A stretch of 37,934 nt of DNA from Mycogone perniciosa (taxonomy: Eukaryota; Ascomycota; Sordariomycetes; Hypocreales; Hypocreaceae): positions 1-37,934 of the forward strand of contig JAOALB010000188.1 in assembly GCA_025331125.1 (NCBI GenBank), in the 5' to 3' direction. The notes under the pieces are model-generated. The model saw only the letters and a program-made list of their open reading frames with translations. It did not search any database and was not told where the DNA came from. Position numbers and translations under genes: made by a program. Positions 1 through 10,374 of this stretch are shown in pieces; position 1 is the first letter of the stretch; each line of letters opens with the position of its first letter.

Positions 1-8
1 GGTAATGG

Positions 9-26
9 CCCCCCCCCCCCCCCCCC
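9..26. repeat. Poly-C run at contig start
   Basis: Eighteen consecutive C follow the first eight bases. Read outward from the contig this is a poly-G run, matching the far longer poly-G at the other end, so it is probably an assembly or two-colour sequencing artefact. Bases 1-8 beyond it may not belong to the locus. Confidence 0.8.
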
Positions 27-279
27 GGCTGGAGTCATGAGCAGGATCAAACACGAAGACGAAGTCTGAGCAGCGAATCGATAGAGGGAATGGAGAGGAG
101 CAACGGCATGAATGCAGGAGAAGGATTCACATTTCGTCCAACCGGCTGGAGTTCATTAATTAATTGGGGTAAATAAATAATTGCTGTCTTCGGCTTTGAT
201 CCTTGACTTCCCCTCCCTCCACCCCGCCATCATCACATCACCAAGTAAACGTCTGCTTGTTTTCCATACAGATTTGAAA

Positions 280-1095
280 ATGGCTCCCACTATCCATCTC
301 GTCCGCCACGCCCAGGGCTTCCATAACCTCTCCCTCGAAAACCAAAAGATAGCCGACCCAAACCTCACCCCCCTCGGCTCATCACAATGCGCCTCCCTGC
401 GCTCCATCTTCCCGCATCACGACCGCCTCACCACCCTCGTCGCCTCCTCCATGCGCCGCACGCTGTACACTTGCATTGAGTCCTTCGGCACCGACAAGCT
501 ATACCCCGTCGTCGCGCTCGACACTCTCCAGGAAGTCTCCGACTCGGCGTGCGATACGGGCTCCTCGGTCGACAAGCTCGCTGCCGAGTTTGGCAACAAG
601 GTCGACCTGAGTCGAGTGCGTGAGGATTGGAACGTCAAGGGCGAGGGAAGCCTTTTCGAGCCGGACCTGAAAAAGCTGGCCGTTCGAGCGAGGGAGGCTA
701 GACGCGCGCTGCGTGAGATTGCCGGCCAGGGGGATGAGCACATCGCCGTCGTTTCGCACGGAGCTTTCCTGCACTTCCTCACCGAGGACTGGCACGGAAT
801 CACCAACGAAGACGGTAAAAAGAACCCCCCGCGTTTCCAAGTCATCCCCCAGACTGATCTGAAGCCTGATCTGCTCCCCCCCCCCGGCACAACCACGAGT
901 TGGAAAAACTGCGAGTATCGCTCCTTTCAATTTGTCGATCCCACCGGCGAGGATGAAGACGCCGCCATCCGTGAGACCGAAGAGAGCTGGCGTCGCCGGC
1001 ATGGCGATTTGAGATTGCCTACATCCGAGGAGCAACGCGAGCTCCGTGACATGATGGAGCGGGAGCTTGCCCCCTTATTCAAGGTGAAAGCTTGA
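280..1095 (+). CDS. Histidine phosphatase (phosphoglycerate mutase-like) family protein
   Basis: A single-exon gene of 271 aa. The start is the ATG at 280 (context GAAAATGG); the frame is open upstream but has no earlier ATG, and the histidine-phosphatase fold begins straight after this Met. The N-terminal catalytic motif LVRHAQG (about residues 7-13) is the RHG-type site with the phospho-accepting His. A downstream arginine pair (SSMRRTLYT, about 55-63) fits the phosphate pocket, LQEVSDSACDTG fits the acid region, and VVSHGAFLHFL (about 158-168) carries the second catalytic His. Such small fungal members are usually phosphatases of unknown substrate, not glycolytic mutases, so I do not assign a substrate. 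The C-terminus is acidic and charged. The gene is convergent with the next one (393 bp between stops). Family assignment is secure, function is not. Confidence 0.9.
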   Translation: MAPTIHLVRHAQGFHNLSLENQKIADPNLTPLGSSQCASLRSIFPHHDRLTTLVASSMRRTLYTCIESFGTDKLYPVVALDTLQEVSDSACDTGSSVDKLAAEFGNKVDLSRVREDWNVKGEGSLFEPDLKKLAVRAREARRALREIAGQGDEHIAVVSHGAFLHFLTEDWHGITNEDGKKNPPRFQVIPQTDLKPDLLPPPGTTTSWKNCEYRSFQFVDPTGEDEDAAIRETEESWRRRHGDLRLPTSEEQRELRDMMERELAPLFKVKA

Positions 1096-1488
1096 GCGAG
1101 GAACGGGTTACTTATGCCTCATATACAGTAACGGAAGACGAGTGTTTTAGAGTTAACGAAACTTAGAGATGCGTATAGAGAAGCATTATTGACGGTAATT
1201 TAGAAGCGAGACGGAGTAGAAGGAACAAAGTGGTGGGTTTGAAGGAACCCTTGTCAACCATAATAAGTCATGCTGATGCATGAGTGACTCTTCGCATTCA
1301 TCATTAGAACAGCACAAAAGAAATCAGAATAGAGAGAATCATGGTAATTTCATCCACTTCGTTCATTGAGAGCTAGCTGGCAACATTATTTGATAGAGCA
1401 AGTAGGCAGTACATGAAGGCCAGATGTCGAAAATCAGTCCAAGTCAGACACGAAAAGACATGAAGGTTTGTGAGCAGCTCCTTGCCTT
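1096..1488. other. Convergent intergenic spacer
   Basis: This lies between two stop codons on opposite strands. I see no gene, only AT-richer sequence expected to hold both 3' UTRs. Confidence 0.6.
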
Positions 1489-2697
1489 TCAAGCTGGTGA
1501 ATACAGTAACGGGTCATCCAAATCGCTTCTGCCAAGACAGTCGATGGCACCCCGAATTTCCTTCCACGTAGTTGGCTGGATATTGATGACAACAACGGAC
1601 CATCCAAGCTCTGAACGCCCGTCTTGCTTAAGTTTGCACAAACAGTAGCACTTGGAGCCTGTACGACTGCTGAGGAATTCCCCAGCAGCATACTCAACGG
1701 AACTTCCAGGCGCCTAGCCTTGAAGGATACCGCTCAGATACGGCGGTGCCTCCTTGAAGAGGTCCCGAAACTGAAAGTACTGCTTGCGGAAGAAGTTCTC
1801 CCGGCTGGAATACACAACCCGTGCAAAGAGTTCAAACGTTGCATCAGGTTGGTGCTTGAACATGTCCGTATTTGCTTGGAGCATTTCGTTGAGATGGAAG
1901 AAGGTCTTGTGCGCTGCGAGTCGCATATCTTTAAAGCCCTTTGACACCCACAGCTTTGGCAGTGACGGGGCTAACATGCTCGATGCTGAAATATTTGTAC
2001 CTTGTTGAGTGTTGGTTGTGCGCAACCCCCTAGCCTCCTCGGATCCAACAAGTGACATGGCCTTGGTGTGTTTCTGGGCATGCTCATGGACATTTTGCCA
2101 GTCCACTTCTTTTTTCAGAACTGGCTCGTCATGACTGGCGACAGAAAGGGTGCAGCTTTCCTCTGGGGATGAGTATTGCAAGGTGGGATCGAATTCTTCA
2201 GCGGATCTTGATTCCCTCTCCTGCGCCTTCAAAACGCTGGTTGGTGGTGACTGGAAGTGCTGATCGAGGGGTGTCATTTCTATGAGCTCTCCAATGACAT
2301 CGTCGACAGATTGCCCCAGACAAAATCGATCGGCAACAGGGCTGGTAGCGTCCGTCACAAAAGATGCGTTTAGAAGGTCATCCGAAAACGTCTCGTCGAG
2401 GTCAAAATCATCATACTCCCCGAAGATATCATGTGTCGAAAGGACTGTGTTGCCTGTGTTTCCCTCGGCATTTTGGATAGGTGAAGACGATGTGTTTAGG
2501 AGGTGATACTGGGAATCTGCGTCGCTGAGTTGGTGAGAGAGGGCAAGACGCTTGGCGGCTGGTTCCTCCGTGCTCTGAGGCTCTGAACTGTCGAATGTTC
2601 TTTGGCGTTTTAGACGGTAGGGAAGATCCCGGACATGCTGGGTTGACGGGACGCTGCCCTGCCAGCACTGGTCCTGCAATTCCCGCGTTGTTGGCAT
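1489..2697 (-). CDS. Conserved fungal protein of unknown function, broken by an in-frame TAG or an unrecognised intron
   Basis: The frame runs from ATG at 2697 to a TAG at 1716-1714 (327 aa). It then continues in the same frame for another 74 codons to TGA at 1491-1489, giving a 402-codon span. The N-terminal two thirds are low-complexity, acidic and Ser-rich, with a basic patch near residue 30 (RLKRQRTF) and a DDFDLDETFSDD stretch. The conserved-looking part is near the C-terminus: FHLNEML, FELFARVVYSSRENF and YFQFRDLFKEAPPYLSGIL. The tail after the TAG looks like real protein, with KCYCLCK, GWSVVVINI and TTWKEI. From memory, fungal relatives have Trp just where TAG sits (TGG to TAG), but I cannot check this. 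Two possible 72-nt introns (1741-1670 or 1730-1659) would remove the TAG and keep frame, at the cost of conserved-looking residues. The long acidic N-terminus could suit a regulator, but no function can be assigned. It is divergent from glycerol kinase (849 bp). Confidence 0.6.
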
Positions 2698-3546
2698 TGG
2701 GAGGGAGAGGCGACCACTAGCACCAATTGAGTTTGGAGTATCTCGTCAAGACGCAACGACTTCATAAAAATTGGCCGTCAACGCGTGAAGCACCTCGAGA
2801 TGGTGAATTGGACAGAAGATTCCCCCCATTTTGAAATTTTTGAGCAACACTAGCTCATGAAGAAAGAAAGTAAAATCACGAAGCACCTGCCGCTGTGTAA
2901 TAAACCATCACATATCTGTCTGTACAGTATTATGTCGTGCCTTCCGTTGAACGAGGGGCATCATGACGTCAAGTGGGCGAGGATAATGGAGGAAGGAGGA
3001 TCCTAGGACGCCGATTGGCAGCTCCGGAAGCTCCATTAAGGGCCCCTGGCAGTCCCGCAAAAGTCCCGCCAAAGCCCCTCCAGAGCTCCCATGTGCTCCG
3101 GGAAAATCGCCGGCCTTCATCAATCCTCAGCTTATGGCCGCTTCAAACTACCTACCACACTACTGCAAAGCGGATAAAGAAGATAAATACTAATACACTC
3201 ATATGTAGGTTAGAGGGTATGATTCTCCACCAATCGATTATTTGTGATTTTTTGGTCGCAAGACTCAATACTCCGTACTTCGGTGCCAACCCTCAGATGC
3301 AAGCTTTGACCCTCCGCTCCGTGATAGTCCAAGACGATTAATACCACTCCGTACACTCAGCCACTATTATCTTCTCTCTAGATTGTATGCTTCAATACCG
3401 TCTTTGCGCCTCTTCTTCCGCCGCTTCCGCCAAAGGGCTCCATCACACGATCCACTTCAGGCCCTACTCGAGAGAGCTATTCGCAGTAGTATCCCGAGAC
3501 GAACATCCCACCCTCCTCTTCAAGTCGTCGAACAATCATCACCATC
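2698..3546. other. Divergent intergenic region (849 bp)
   Basis: This holds the promoters and 5' leaders of the 402-codon gene (left) and glycerol kinase (right). Besides the CRE and STRE motifs it contains a TACTCCGTA motif at 3269-3277 and a partial copy (ACTCCGTAC) near 3346. The last 180 bp before the glycerol kinase ATG are pyrimidine-rich, as expected of a fungal 5' leader. No other gene is visible. Confidence 0.6.
2954..3081. promoter_or_regulatory. Stress-type promoter elements between divergent genes
   Basis: A perfect CRE/ATF palindrome TGACGTCA sits at 2964-2971. STRE-like AGGGG/CCCCT motifs lie beside it (about 2954-2958, 3042 and 3076). In fungi, bZIP factors of the Atf1/AtfA type bind such CREs and control osmotic and oxidative stress genes including glycerol metabolism. 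The position between the divergent starts at 2697 and 3547 makes control of glycerol kinase plausible. This rests on motif matching only. Confidence 0.4.
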
Positions 3547-5322
3547 ATGAGCCGCGATACCAGGGAATCCAAACGTCTGCGGACTGACGGAGAGCAAGTC
3601 TTTGTAGGGAGCATCGACCAGGGCACTACCTCGACACGCTTCATCATCTTCAACACGGCTGGCGAACCTGTGGCTAGCCACCAGCTCGAGTTTGAGCAAA
3701 AATACCCTCAGTCTGGGTAGGTTTTGTTTTCCCGTGGAAATTGATACAATTCAATTCAATTCAATTCAATTCAATTCAATTCCGTTCATGTCCCTCGACT
3801 TTAACACCAATTGGGTCGCAGATGGCATGAACACGATCCTTATGAGCTGCTTCGCACAGTCGAGACCTGCATTGAAAAGGCCACCGAGAAGTTCGTCGCA
3901 CAAGGACACTCAGTAGCCAGCATCCGTGCCATTGGCATCACTAACCAGCGCGAAACCACTGTTCTCTGGGACCGAAACACCGGCGAACCACTTTACAACG
4001 CTGTTGCCTGGCCAGACACCCGAACAGCGTCTCTTGTTCGTGAGCTCCGAGCACGCGATGGCGCTGACAAGCTTCTGGAGCTCTGTGGCTTGCCCCTGTC
4101 CACATACCCTTCCAGCGTAACGGTACTGTGGCTGCTCCAAAATGTCGATGCCGTCAAGGCTGCATATGATGAGGACCGCCTCGCTTTTGGAACGGTCGAC
4201 TCATGGCTGATTTACTGTCTTAATGGAGGCCGTACGAGAGAAGGGGGCCCCATTCATGTAACAGACTCAACTAATGCTAGCCGCACCATGTTTGTGAACC
4301 TCCGAACCCTCGAATACGACGAGAATCTCCTTTCGTTCTTCCAGATCGATCAGTCCAAGCTGGCCCTCCCTAAGATCGTCCCTTCTTCGCATCCCACTGC
4401 CTTTGGCGCTCTCGCGCGTGGTCCCCTCAAGGGTGTCCCGATCGCTGGCTGTCTGGGAGATCAATCCGCCGCCTTGGTTGGGCAAAATGGCTTCAGACCG
4501 GGTCAGGCCAAGAACACGTACGGCACTGGCTGCTTTCTGCTCTACAATGTCGGCCCCGACCCCGTCATCTCCAAGAGCGGCCTCTTAGCAACCGTAGCGT
4601 ACGATTTCAGTGAAGACAAGAAACCCATGTACGCTCTAGAAGGAAGCATCGCTGTGGCAGGATCGGGCGTCAACTTCTTGTTCAACAACTTGAATCTCAT
4701 TGAAAGCCCCAAACACATCGATGAGGTTGCCGGATCTGTCCCAGACAACGGAGGTGTTTACTTCGTCACTGCTTTCAGCGGCCTCTTTGCCCCTTATTGG
4801 ATAGACGACGCCAAAGGCACTTTGTGTAAGTCTTCCCAGGTCTCCCTCCGCGACATCGTTCCGAATAGACCTGTTAACTTGTCCGTTCCAGTCGGCATCA
4901 CCCAACACACCAAGAAGGGCCATATCGCCCGTGCCACCTTAGAGGCTACTTGCCACCAAACCGCGGCTATCCTCGACGCCATGGCTTCCGACTCGGGTCG
5001 CGCACTGGAATCCCTTGCCGTCGACGGCGGTCTCTCCAATTCAGATTTGTGCATGCAGACCCAAGCCGACCTCAGCGGAATCCGTGTCAACCGCCCCGCC
5101 ATGCGGGAGACCACCTCTCTCGGCGCAGCCATCGCCGCGGGGCTGGCTACGGGTGTCTGGGCTGGAATCGAGGACCTCCAGGGCGTGAATGCAGAAGGGC
5201 GTACAGTCTTTACGCCAAAGCTCGATGATGTAGAAAAGGTGGCTTTGAGGAGTAAGTGGGAGCAGGCGGTGGAGATGAGCAGAGGTTGGGTGAGGGATAT
5301 CCCGACGACTAAGAGCTCATGA
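3547..5322 (+). CDS. GUT1: Glycerol kinase (FGGY family)
   Basis: Phosphorylates glycerol to sn-glycerol-3-phosphate with ATP, the entry step of glycerol use and a source of lipid backbones. Exons 3547-3716, 3822-4825 and 4892-5322 encode 534 aa, normal for fungal glycerol kinases. The N-terminal phosphate loop GSIDQGTTSTRFIIF (about 21-35) has the conserved Asp24. NQRETTVLWDR, AVAWPDTRT, GTVDSWLIYCLNGG, GDQSAALVGQ, NTYGTGCF, EGSIAVAGSGVNFL, SGLFAPYW and VDGGLSNSD follow in family order. The joins were chosen because they restore conserved text: intron 1 (105 nt) rebuilds QSGWHEHDP and intron 2 (66 nt) rebuilds KGTLFGITQHT. Intron 1 contains seven CAATT pentamers. Intron 2 is a multiple of three without a stop, so its retention would insert 22 aa before the C-terminal signature. 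The short basic N-terminal extension (SRDTRESKRLRTDG) is not needed for catalysis. Convergent with the next gene. Confidence 0.96.
3747..3781 (+). repeat. (CAATT)7 microsatellite in glycerol kinase intron 1
   Basis: Seven perfect CAATT units lie inside the 105-nt first intron, filling one third of it. Length changes here would alter intron size but not the reading frame. Confidence 0.9.
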
Positions 5323-5901
5323 ACGCGGGTGAAGTAAAAATATCCTCACTAAATATAGACGAGCCACCCAAGCGGCCATGTTCTCACAATCCAAATTCCA
5401 TCATGGGACCTTCTCTCAGGCATTATAACCTTGGAATGGCCGTATCATTCCGTGCAGTGGCTAGTGAGATGCATCGCCGAGCGCTGACAGACATATCCCG
5501 TAAACGGCAGACGAAACCGTCAAGACGTGTTTGACATATTTTATTCACTATACTATTAAGCTTCATACACGTTTTTCAATGCCTCATTGTCATTGCACTT
5601 CTCACCTCCCCCTTTCAAGATGCATTGCCCGCCGGTCCCCCGTACCGCCAAACGATGTACTTTGCGCGCTCAATACAACACAACACAACACAACACAAGC
5701 ACCTTCTTGAAGATGCTGGAACTAATAATTATATAAGAGGTTTTTTTGTAAGAATTTCCCCACCGGCAGGGTAGTTTTCAGGAAATGGAGGAGTGGTGAG
5801 TGTAGAGATTTCTTTTCTCTCTCCTTGCAAATTGCAAAAACAAATGTGTGCAAATGTCGACACACGGTATTATGTTAGCCAGACATGTGGTTGTGACAGA
5901 A
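5323..5901. other. Convergent intergenic spacer
   Basis: This lies between the stops of glycerol kinase (+) and GDP-mannose pyrophosphorylase (-). It holds both 3' regions, with AT-rich stretches around 5530-5570 and 5722-5760. An ACAAC pentamer microsatellite (4.8 copies) lies at 5675-5698. No gene is seen. Confidence 0.6.
5675..5698 (+). repeat. (ACAAC)n microsatellite
   Basis: Nearly five perfect ACAAC pentamers, the second pentanucleotide array within 2 kb. Confidence 0.85.
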
Positions 5902-7268
5902 TCACATAATGATGGCAGGGACGTCCACGTTGGCCTTGATGGATTTGTGCGGCAGAACACTGCCACCGTTAACGTAGATCTCATCGCCGATAGTGACGTC
6001 GTCACCAAGAACGGTCACATTCTCCAGGCGCGCCCAGCGGCCAACAGTGCTGTTCCAGCCAACAATGGTCGACTTAACCCAAGCGTGGTCCTTGACCTTG
6101 GAAGCACGTAGGAGGACACATCGCTGCAGGCGAACACCGTCACCGACAACGACGTCTGGTCCAATTGTGACATTAGGGCCTATCCTGCAGTTCTTACCGA
6201 TCTTGGCTGTTGGGTGGATCATGACGTTACCACCATAGACATAAGGCTCGGTGGGAGGGGTAAGCTCCTTGCTGCCCTTCTTGGTGAGCGAGGAGAGGTA
6301 CAGGCAGGTTCCACTAAGGAAGTCCTTGGGCTGTCCAACATCCATCCAGAAACCGTCTAGGTCGAAAGAGTGCAGTTGGTTGTCGGAAACCATCGAGGGG
6401 AAAACCTCCTTCTCGATCGAGGTGGGACGAAGCTCGATGCGGTTCAGGATGGAGGTGTTGAAGATGTACATGCCGGCATTGATGCGATTGCCGACGAACT
6501 CGACGGGCTTCTCGACGAAACGATCGATGCGGGAGGGGTGGTTGGGCTTGTGGACGACGACACCGTACTTGGACGGCTCCTCCACCTTGGTGACGACAAT
6601 GGTACCTTCATCGCCATGGCTCTTGTGGAAGGCCAGGAGGTCCTTGAAGGGATAGTCGCAGATGACGTCGGAGTTCAGGACGAAGAAGGGGGAGTCGTCC
6701 TTGGCAAGGATGCTCTCAGCCAGCTTGAGGGGACCACCGGTGTCGAGGGGCTCCGACTCGACAGAGAACTCAATGTTGATGTTGTATTTCTCCTCGTACT
6801 ATTGGGCACACACGCATCAGTGTCAGGGTGCAATTTCGAGAGGTGTGACGGGGTTTGTAGTTGCAGCGAATCGCGGGCCGCATTGTGGTGAGGGGTCGGT
6901 GCTGGGACTGACCTCTGCGAGGAACTTCTCCATAATCTCGGGGCGGTAGTTGACGGCGAGAACTATGTCGGTGACGCCAGCGGCAACGAGGGCTTCGATC
7001 TGGTGCACAATCATGGGTTTGTTGCCAAACTCGACGAGCGGCTTAGGGAGAGTCAGGGTCTGTCGCAATGCCAGTCAGTCAAAGGATTCCCCCCCAAGCT
7101 ATCCATCCACAACAGGAGGCCACAGCTCCTTTGCTGCTTCGCACGTACGAGAGGGCGAAGGCGGGTGCCAAAGCCGCCGACCAGAATGAGTCCTACATGG
7201 GAGAAACGTTAGCTTGACCAGGAATGCGACGGGTGGTCGCGATGCAGCGCGTCATGCGTACCCTTCAT
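5902..7268 (-). CDS. mpg1: Mannose-1-phosphate guanylyltransferase (GDP-mannose pyrophosphorylase)
   Basis: Makes GDP-mannose from mannose-1-phosphate and GTP in the cytosol, the mannosyl donor for N- and O-glycans, GPI anchors and wall mannan or galactomannan. Four exons (7268-7262, 7192-7149, 7059-6913, 6798-5902) give exactly 364 aa, the usual fungal length. The first exon is only 7 nt (ATGAAGG). I placed it because its splice to GACTCATT restores the family N-terminus MKGLILVGGFGTRLRPL, the nucleotide-binding signature. LPKPLVEFGNKPM, FVLNSDVICDYPF, DRFVEKP, NRINAGMY and FDLDGFWMDVGQPKDF follow in order. The last third is a left-handed beta-helix of hexapeptide repeats (IGKNCRIGPNVTIGPDVVVGD), ending in VDVPAIIM. 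Introns are 69, 89 and 114 nt. A pyrimidine-rich leader lies at about 7269-7560 on this strand. Likely essential. Confidence 0.97.
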
Positions 7269-10200
7269 GATGATTGCTACAGAGTCACAAGATCGCAGGT
7301 AGTAGTGTATGTAATAAAGGGGTAGTAAAACGAGTAGTGGTAGTGAGCGTAAGAAGAACGAGCGACAATGCAATCTCGGCAAACAGAGAAGTCAAGTCGG
7401 CCGTGAAGAAAGAAGCAGATGCCCGGGTCGTGCAGAGGATGAAGAGGCGAGAATAGGGGAGAAGGATGAGGAGTTGGTGGTTTGACAAGATTTAGGTGGA
7501 GTTGGTCGAAGTTAATGGACACGAAGCCGATTTAGTCAGTTAGCAAGTCCCCTGTTGGCAGCCAGTGAACATGGATCCATGGATGCTACAAGTATTAGTA
7601 CTCGTACTTCACCCTCCACAAAGCTGCCCGCAAACCGGTAACACCAACTGGAACACAGCGCTGGACAAGCGCAGCTTTAGGCGGTCCCTCCCCTGACACA
7701 AGGGCAGCGGAGGCCAGGGGCGAATGGTTCGGGCCAATCAGCGCCCTAGAAGCCACCAATGTGGCTCGACCACGGACGAACAGAAATTTCCCCAGGCGAA
7801 ATTGTGAGGCGCAGCGGCGCAACCATTTGATGTTCTGCTCCGTCCTGTAGCCGGAATATTAGCTCACAGCATTAACAACGGGAGCACTAATTTGGTTCTC
7901 CATCGTGAATCTTTATTCCCAGAAGTACTAATATGCTGAAGATGCACAGAGTACGGAGTACCTGTGCAAGTAGGAGTACTGTACTCCGTACGCACAGCCA
8001 AATTCCAAGATTGCCTTGTCTTGCATACCAGTCTCTTCGAGGGAGAATGTCCGAGACCTTTTCCAGAAGAGCCAATACATTACTGAGTACAATCGGGAGA
8101 ACTCGGCCATAACACGTCTTTCGGAATGCGAATGTCTGCCTCAGTAAATCAGAACTGCCTGTTTGTTTATGTAGGTTTCTCATGTTTCTCGTCACATGCA
8201 GGTACTCCTAGTACTTACTTTTACTGCCTGTACAAGTAATATCCGCAGACTACCTAGTAGGTGCGCTGATACATGTCGTCTTTGCCCCTTATTTCGCATC
8301 CCTGCAACGTTGTACTACAAGACATGCATCTGTACTGTACATTCGTGAAGAGTACCTATTGATCATAGACTCTTCGAACTGTACCCTCTACATCTCCGAC
8401 TCCTGCTTTCTGATGAACCTTATCATGCACTTTTTTTTTAATCCTACCACCTTCTTCAATCTATACTCGTATTTCACCCACCTCCTCAAATTCAGCTACG
8501 GGCTTACGCCTAGACCTGACGGGCTACTACCCGATGTATTAATAGCATCTACGGGGCATCCATCAGCTCCAGGGATTTCAACAATCCTATTGTGGATCAA
8601 GTCCCAGTGTCCCACATTCGGTTAGAAGTACGGAGTAGGCCCTGTAATTAACGGGGGCTGCTTGATGAAATCGTCGGTGGTTGCCGACGACGTTTCAATT
8701 CTTACTCTTTTCCTGCTCTCATCAATTGGTTCTCATACTACTACCATGTATTACCAGGTAGTAGCACTTCAACGAAGTAGTTCAGCCGGTTACAAAACCT
8801 ATCGCCTTTCACCTAACGCTCATCGCCCATAACACGTAACTAAGCTTATGCCGTGTGTTAAAGAAACCCGTTTGAGAAACAACTGCTGTGGAAACAACGG
8901 GATATTGCGAGTAAGCATATTCATTTGCCAAAGCTTGGCATGCAGATTGTGGTAATATCAGTCTTGTATACGGGTAAGGAAACCGCTCAGACGATACGAG
9001 TACATTTACCGAAACATCTGAAGCAATTATGTCTACTTCGTATTGGCAATGGAAACCTTCATTTATGTGACTGAACTTCAGAAGACGAAATGCGCCACAT
9101 TTGTTGTCACCAATCGTGGTCAAGTCACATCCAACTTCACGCCACGGTAGCCAATGCAACAAGAGATTCAAGTGTCATAAGTCGTAATCATTATCATAAA
9201 CTCTTGGAACGCTCTTTTATCATCATCATCTCATCATCGATCATCATCTTCCACAATCTCTCTCCCACCCATTCTTTCCATCCATCTGTCTTCGTATTCC
9301 CCCATCACTCCAAAATCTCATCTAATCATAAGACGTTGCATCCACCCTGCGTATTCTTTGCCTCTCGTCAAAGCAACCTGCGGGGTAAATTGGACACCAT
9401 CCAGGAGAAAGAACAATAAGCCAGAGAACAAGGATCAGATAAAAGGAAAGAAGAAAAAAGACACCACTTGTTTGCTTGCTTGCTTCGCTCGCTGCCAATG
9501 CCAAGGTTGCCGCCCTCGTGAAAGAAACAGCCGCCCATTTTCGTGAGAAAACTGGAGGACGTGCCACGTGAGAAAAATTCACGAAGTCGAAGTTGTAAAA
9601 TATCTAACCTCTGGGAAGAGGTGAAAGGAGAGATCAAGAAGGAAAGAATGAAATCATTGCCCGGCCCCTGTGAGACTTTGAGGCTTCCTTCCACGGATCG
9701 GATTGAAGAGCCATCTCAAGACTAGGAAAGCCAATCGGGGAAGAGTCGAGTTCACCAAAGCTGCCTTTGGAGAAATTCCAAGAAAGGCGGGTTCTTGCAC
9801 GGGAATTCCATTTGCGTACATCATAGAAGCTAGTCCTGTGGAAACCCAACCATGAAGGCAGAGTCACCGAATGCTGGGATAAGATGAGCTCCGTGTATAA
9901 TAGCAAGAAAAATTGAAGGAAAGGAAGATCCAAGTCGAAGAGACCAGGCAACAAGCCAAACTAGAGATAGTTGGGGTTGTCAAAAAAGGGGGAGGGGTAG
10001 GGAGGCGTGTCTAAAAAGTTCGTTTCGTGTCGTCATAAAGTCGTAAGGCATAATGGGGTATGCGTCGCTTTTTTTGTTGTTGCCCAATCTTTTTGTCTTT
10101 CGTCTTCTTCTCTCATCCGCTTTTCTCTTGTTCAGGAGACAGCCTTCGAAGGGAAGGGTCAAGGTTGGGCGCGGTGATGGTGTGGGTTATCTCCTTTTTT

Positions 10201-10374
10201 GGATTGCTGTGAAGCCTTTCAACCACGTTTATATGTGCGCGCGTGCCATGGCTGCCTCCTGAATTTCGGGCTAAACCGAGTGGGAAATAAGTCAAAAAAT
10301 TTGAAGAGGGCATCCAATACCCTCAGTCTCCAGGGATGCATAGTCATCGGCGTCCCTACAATGTGTTGGTCCGT
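7269..10374. other. Gene-free region, about 3.1 kb
   Basis: The left part (7269-7560) is the pyrimidine-rich leader and promoter side of mpg1. The rest has no open frame with protein-like content on either strand. It contains TACGGAGTA-type motifs at 7952, 7982 and 8629, a CATGGATCCATG palindrome at 7570-7581, and a TCATC-rich patch near 9219-9248 followed by pyrimidine-rich sequence to about 9350 that resembles a 5' leader but leads to no gene. Confidence 0.6.
9219..9248 (+). repeat. Imperfect (ATC)n run in leader-like sequence
   Basis: ATC triplets interrupted twice, followed by about 100 bp of CT-rich sequence. It looks like the start of a fungal transcript, but no coding frame follows. 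Confidence 0.6.

Noticed and set aside
6370..6891. A 173-codon plus-strand frame
   Set aside because: It is antisense to the conserved GDP-mannose pyrophosphorylase exon and runs across its third intron; its protein has no recognisable features.
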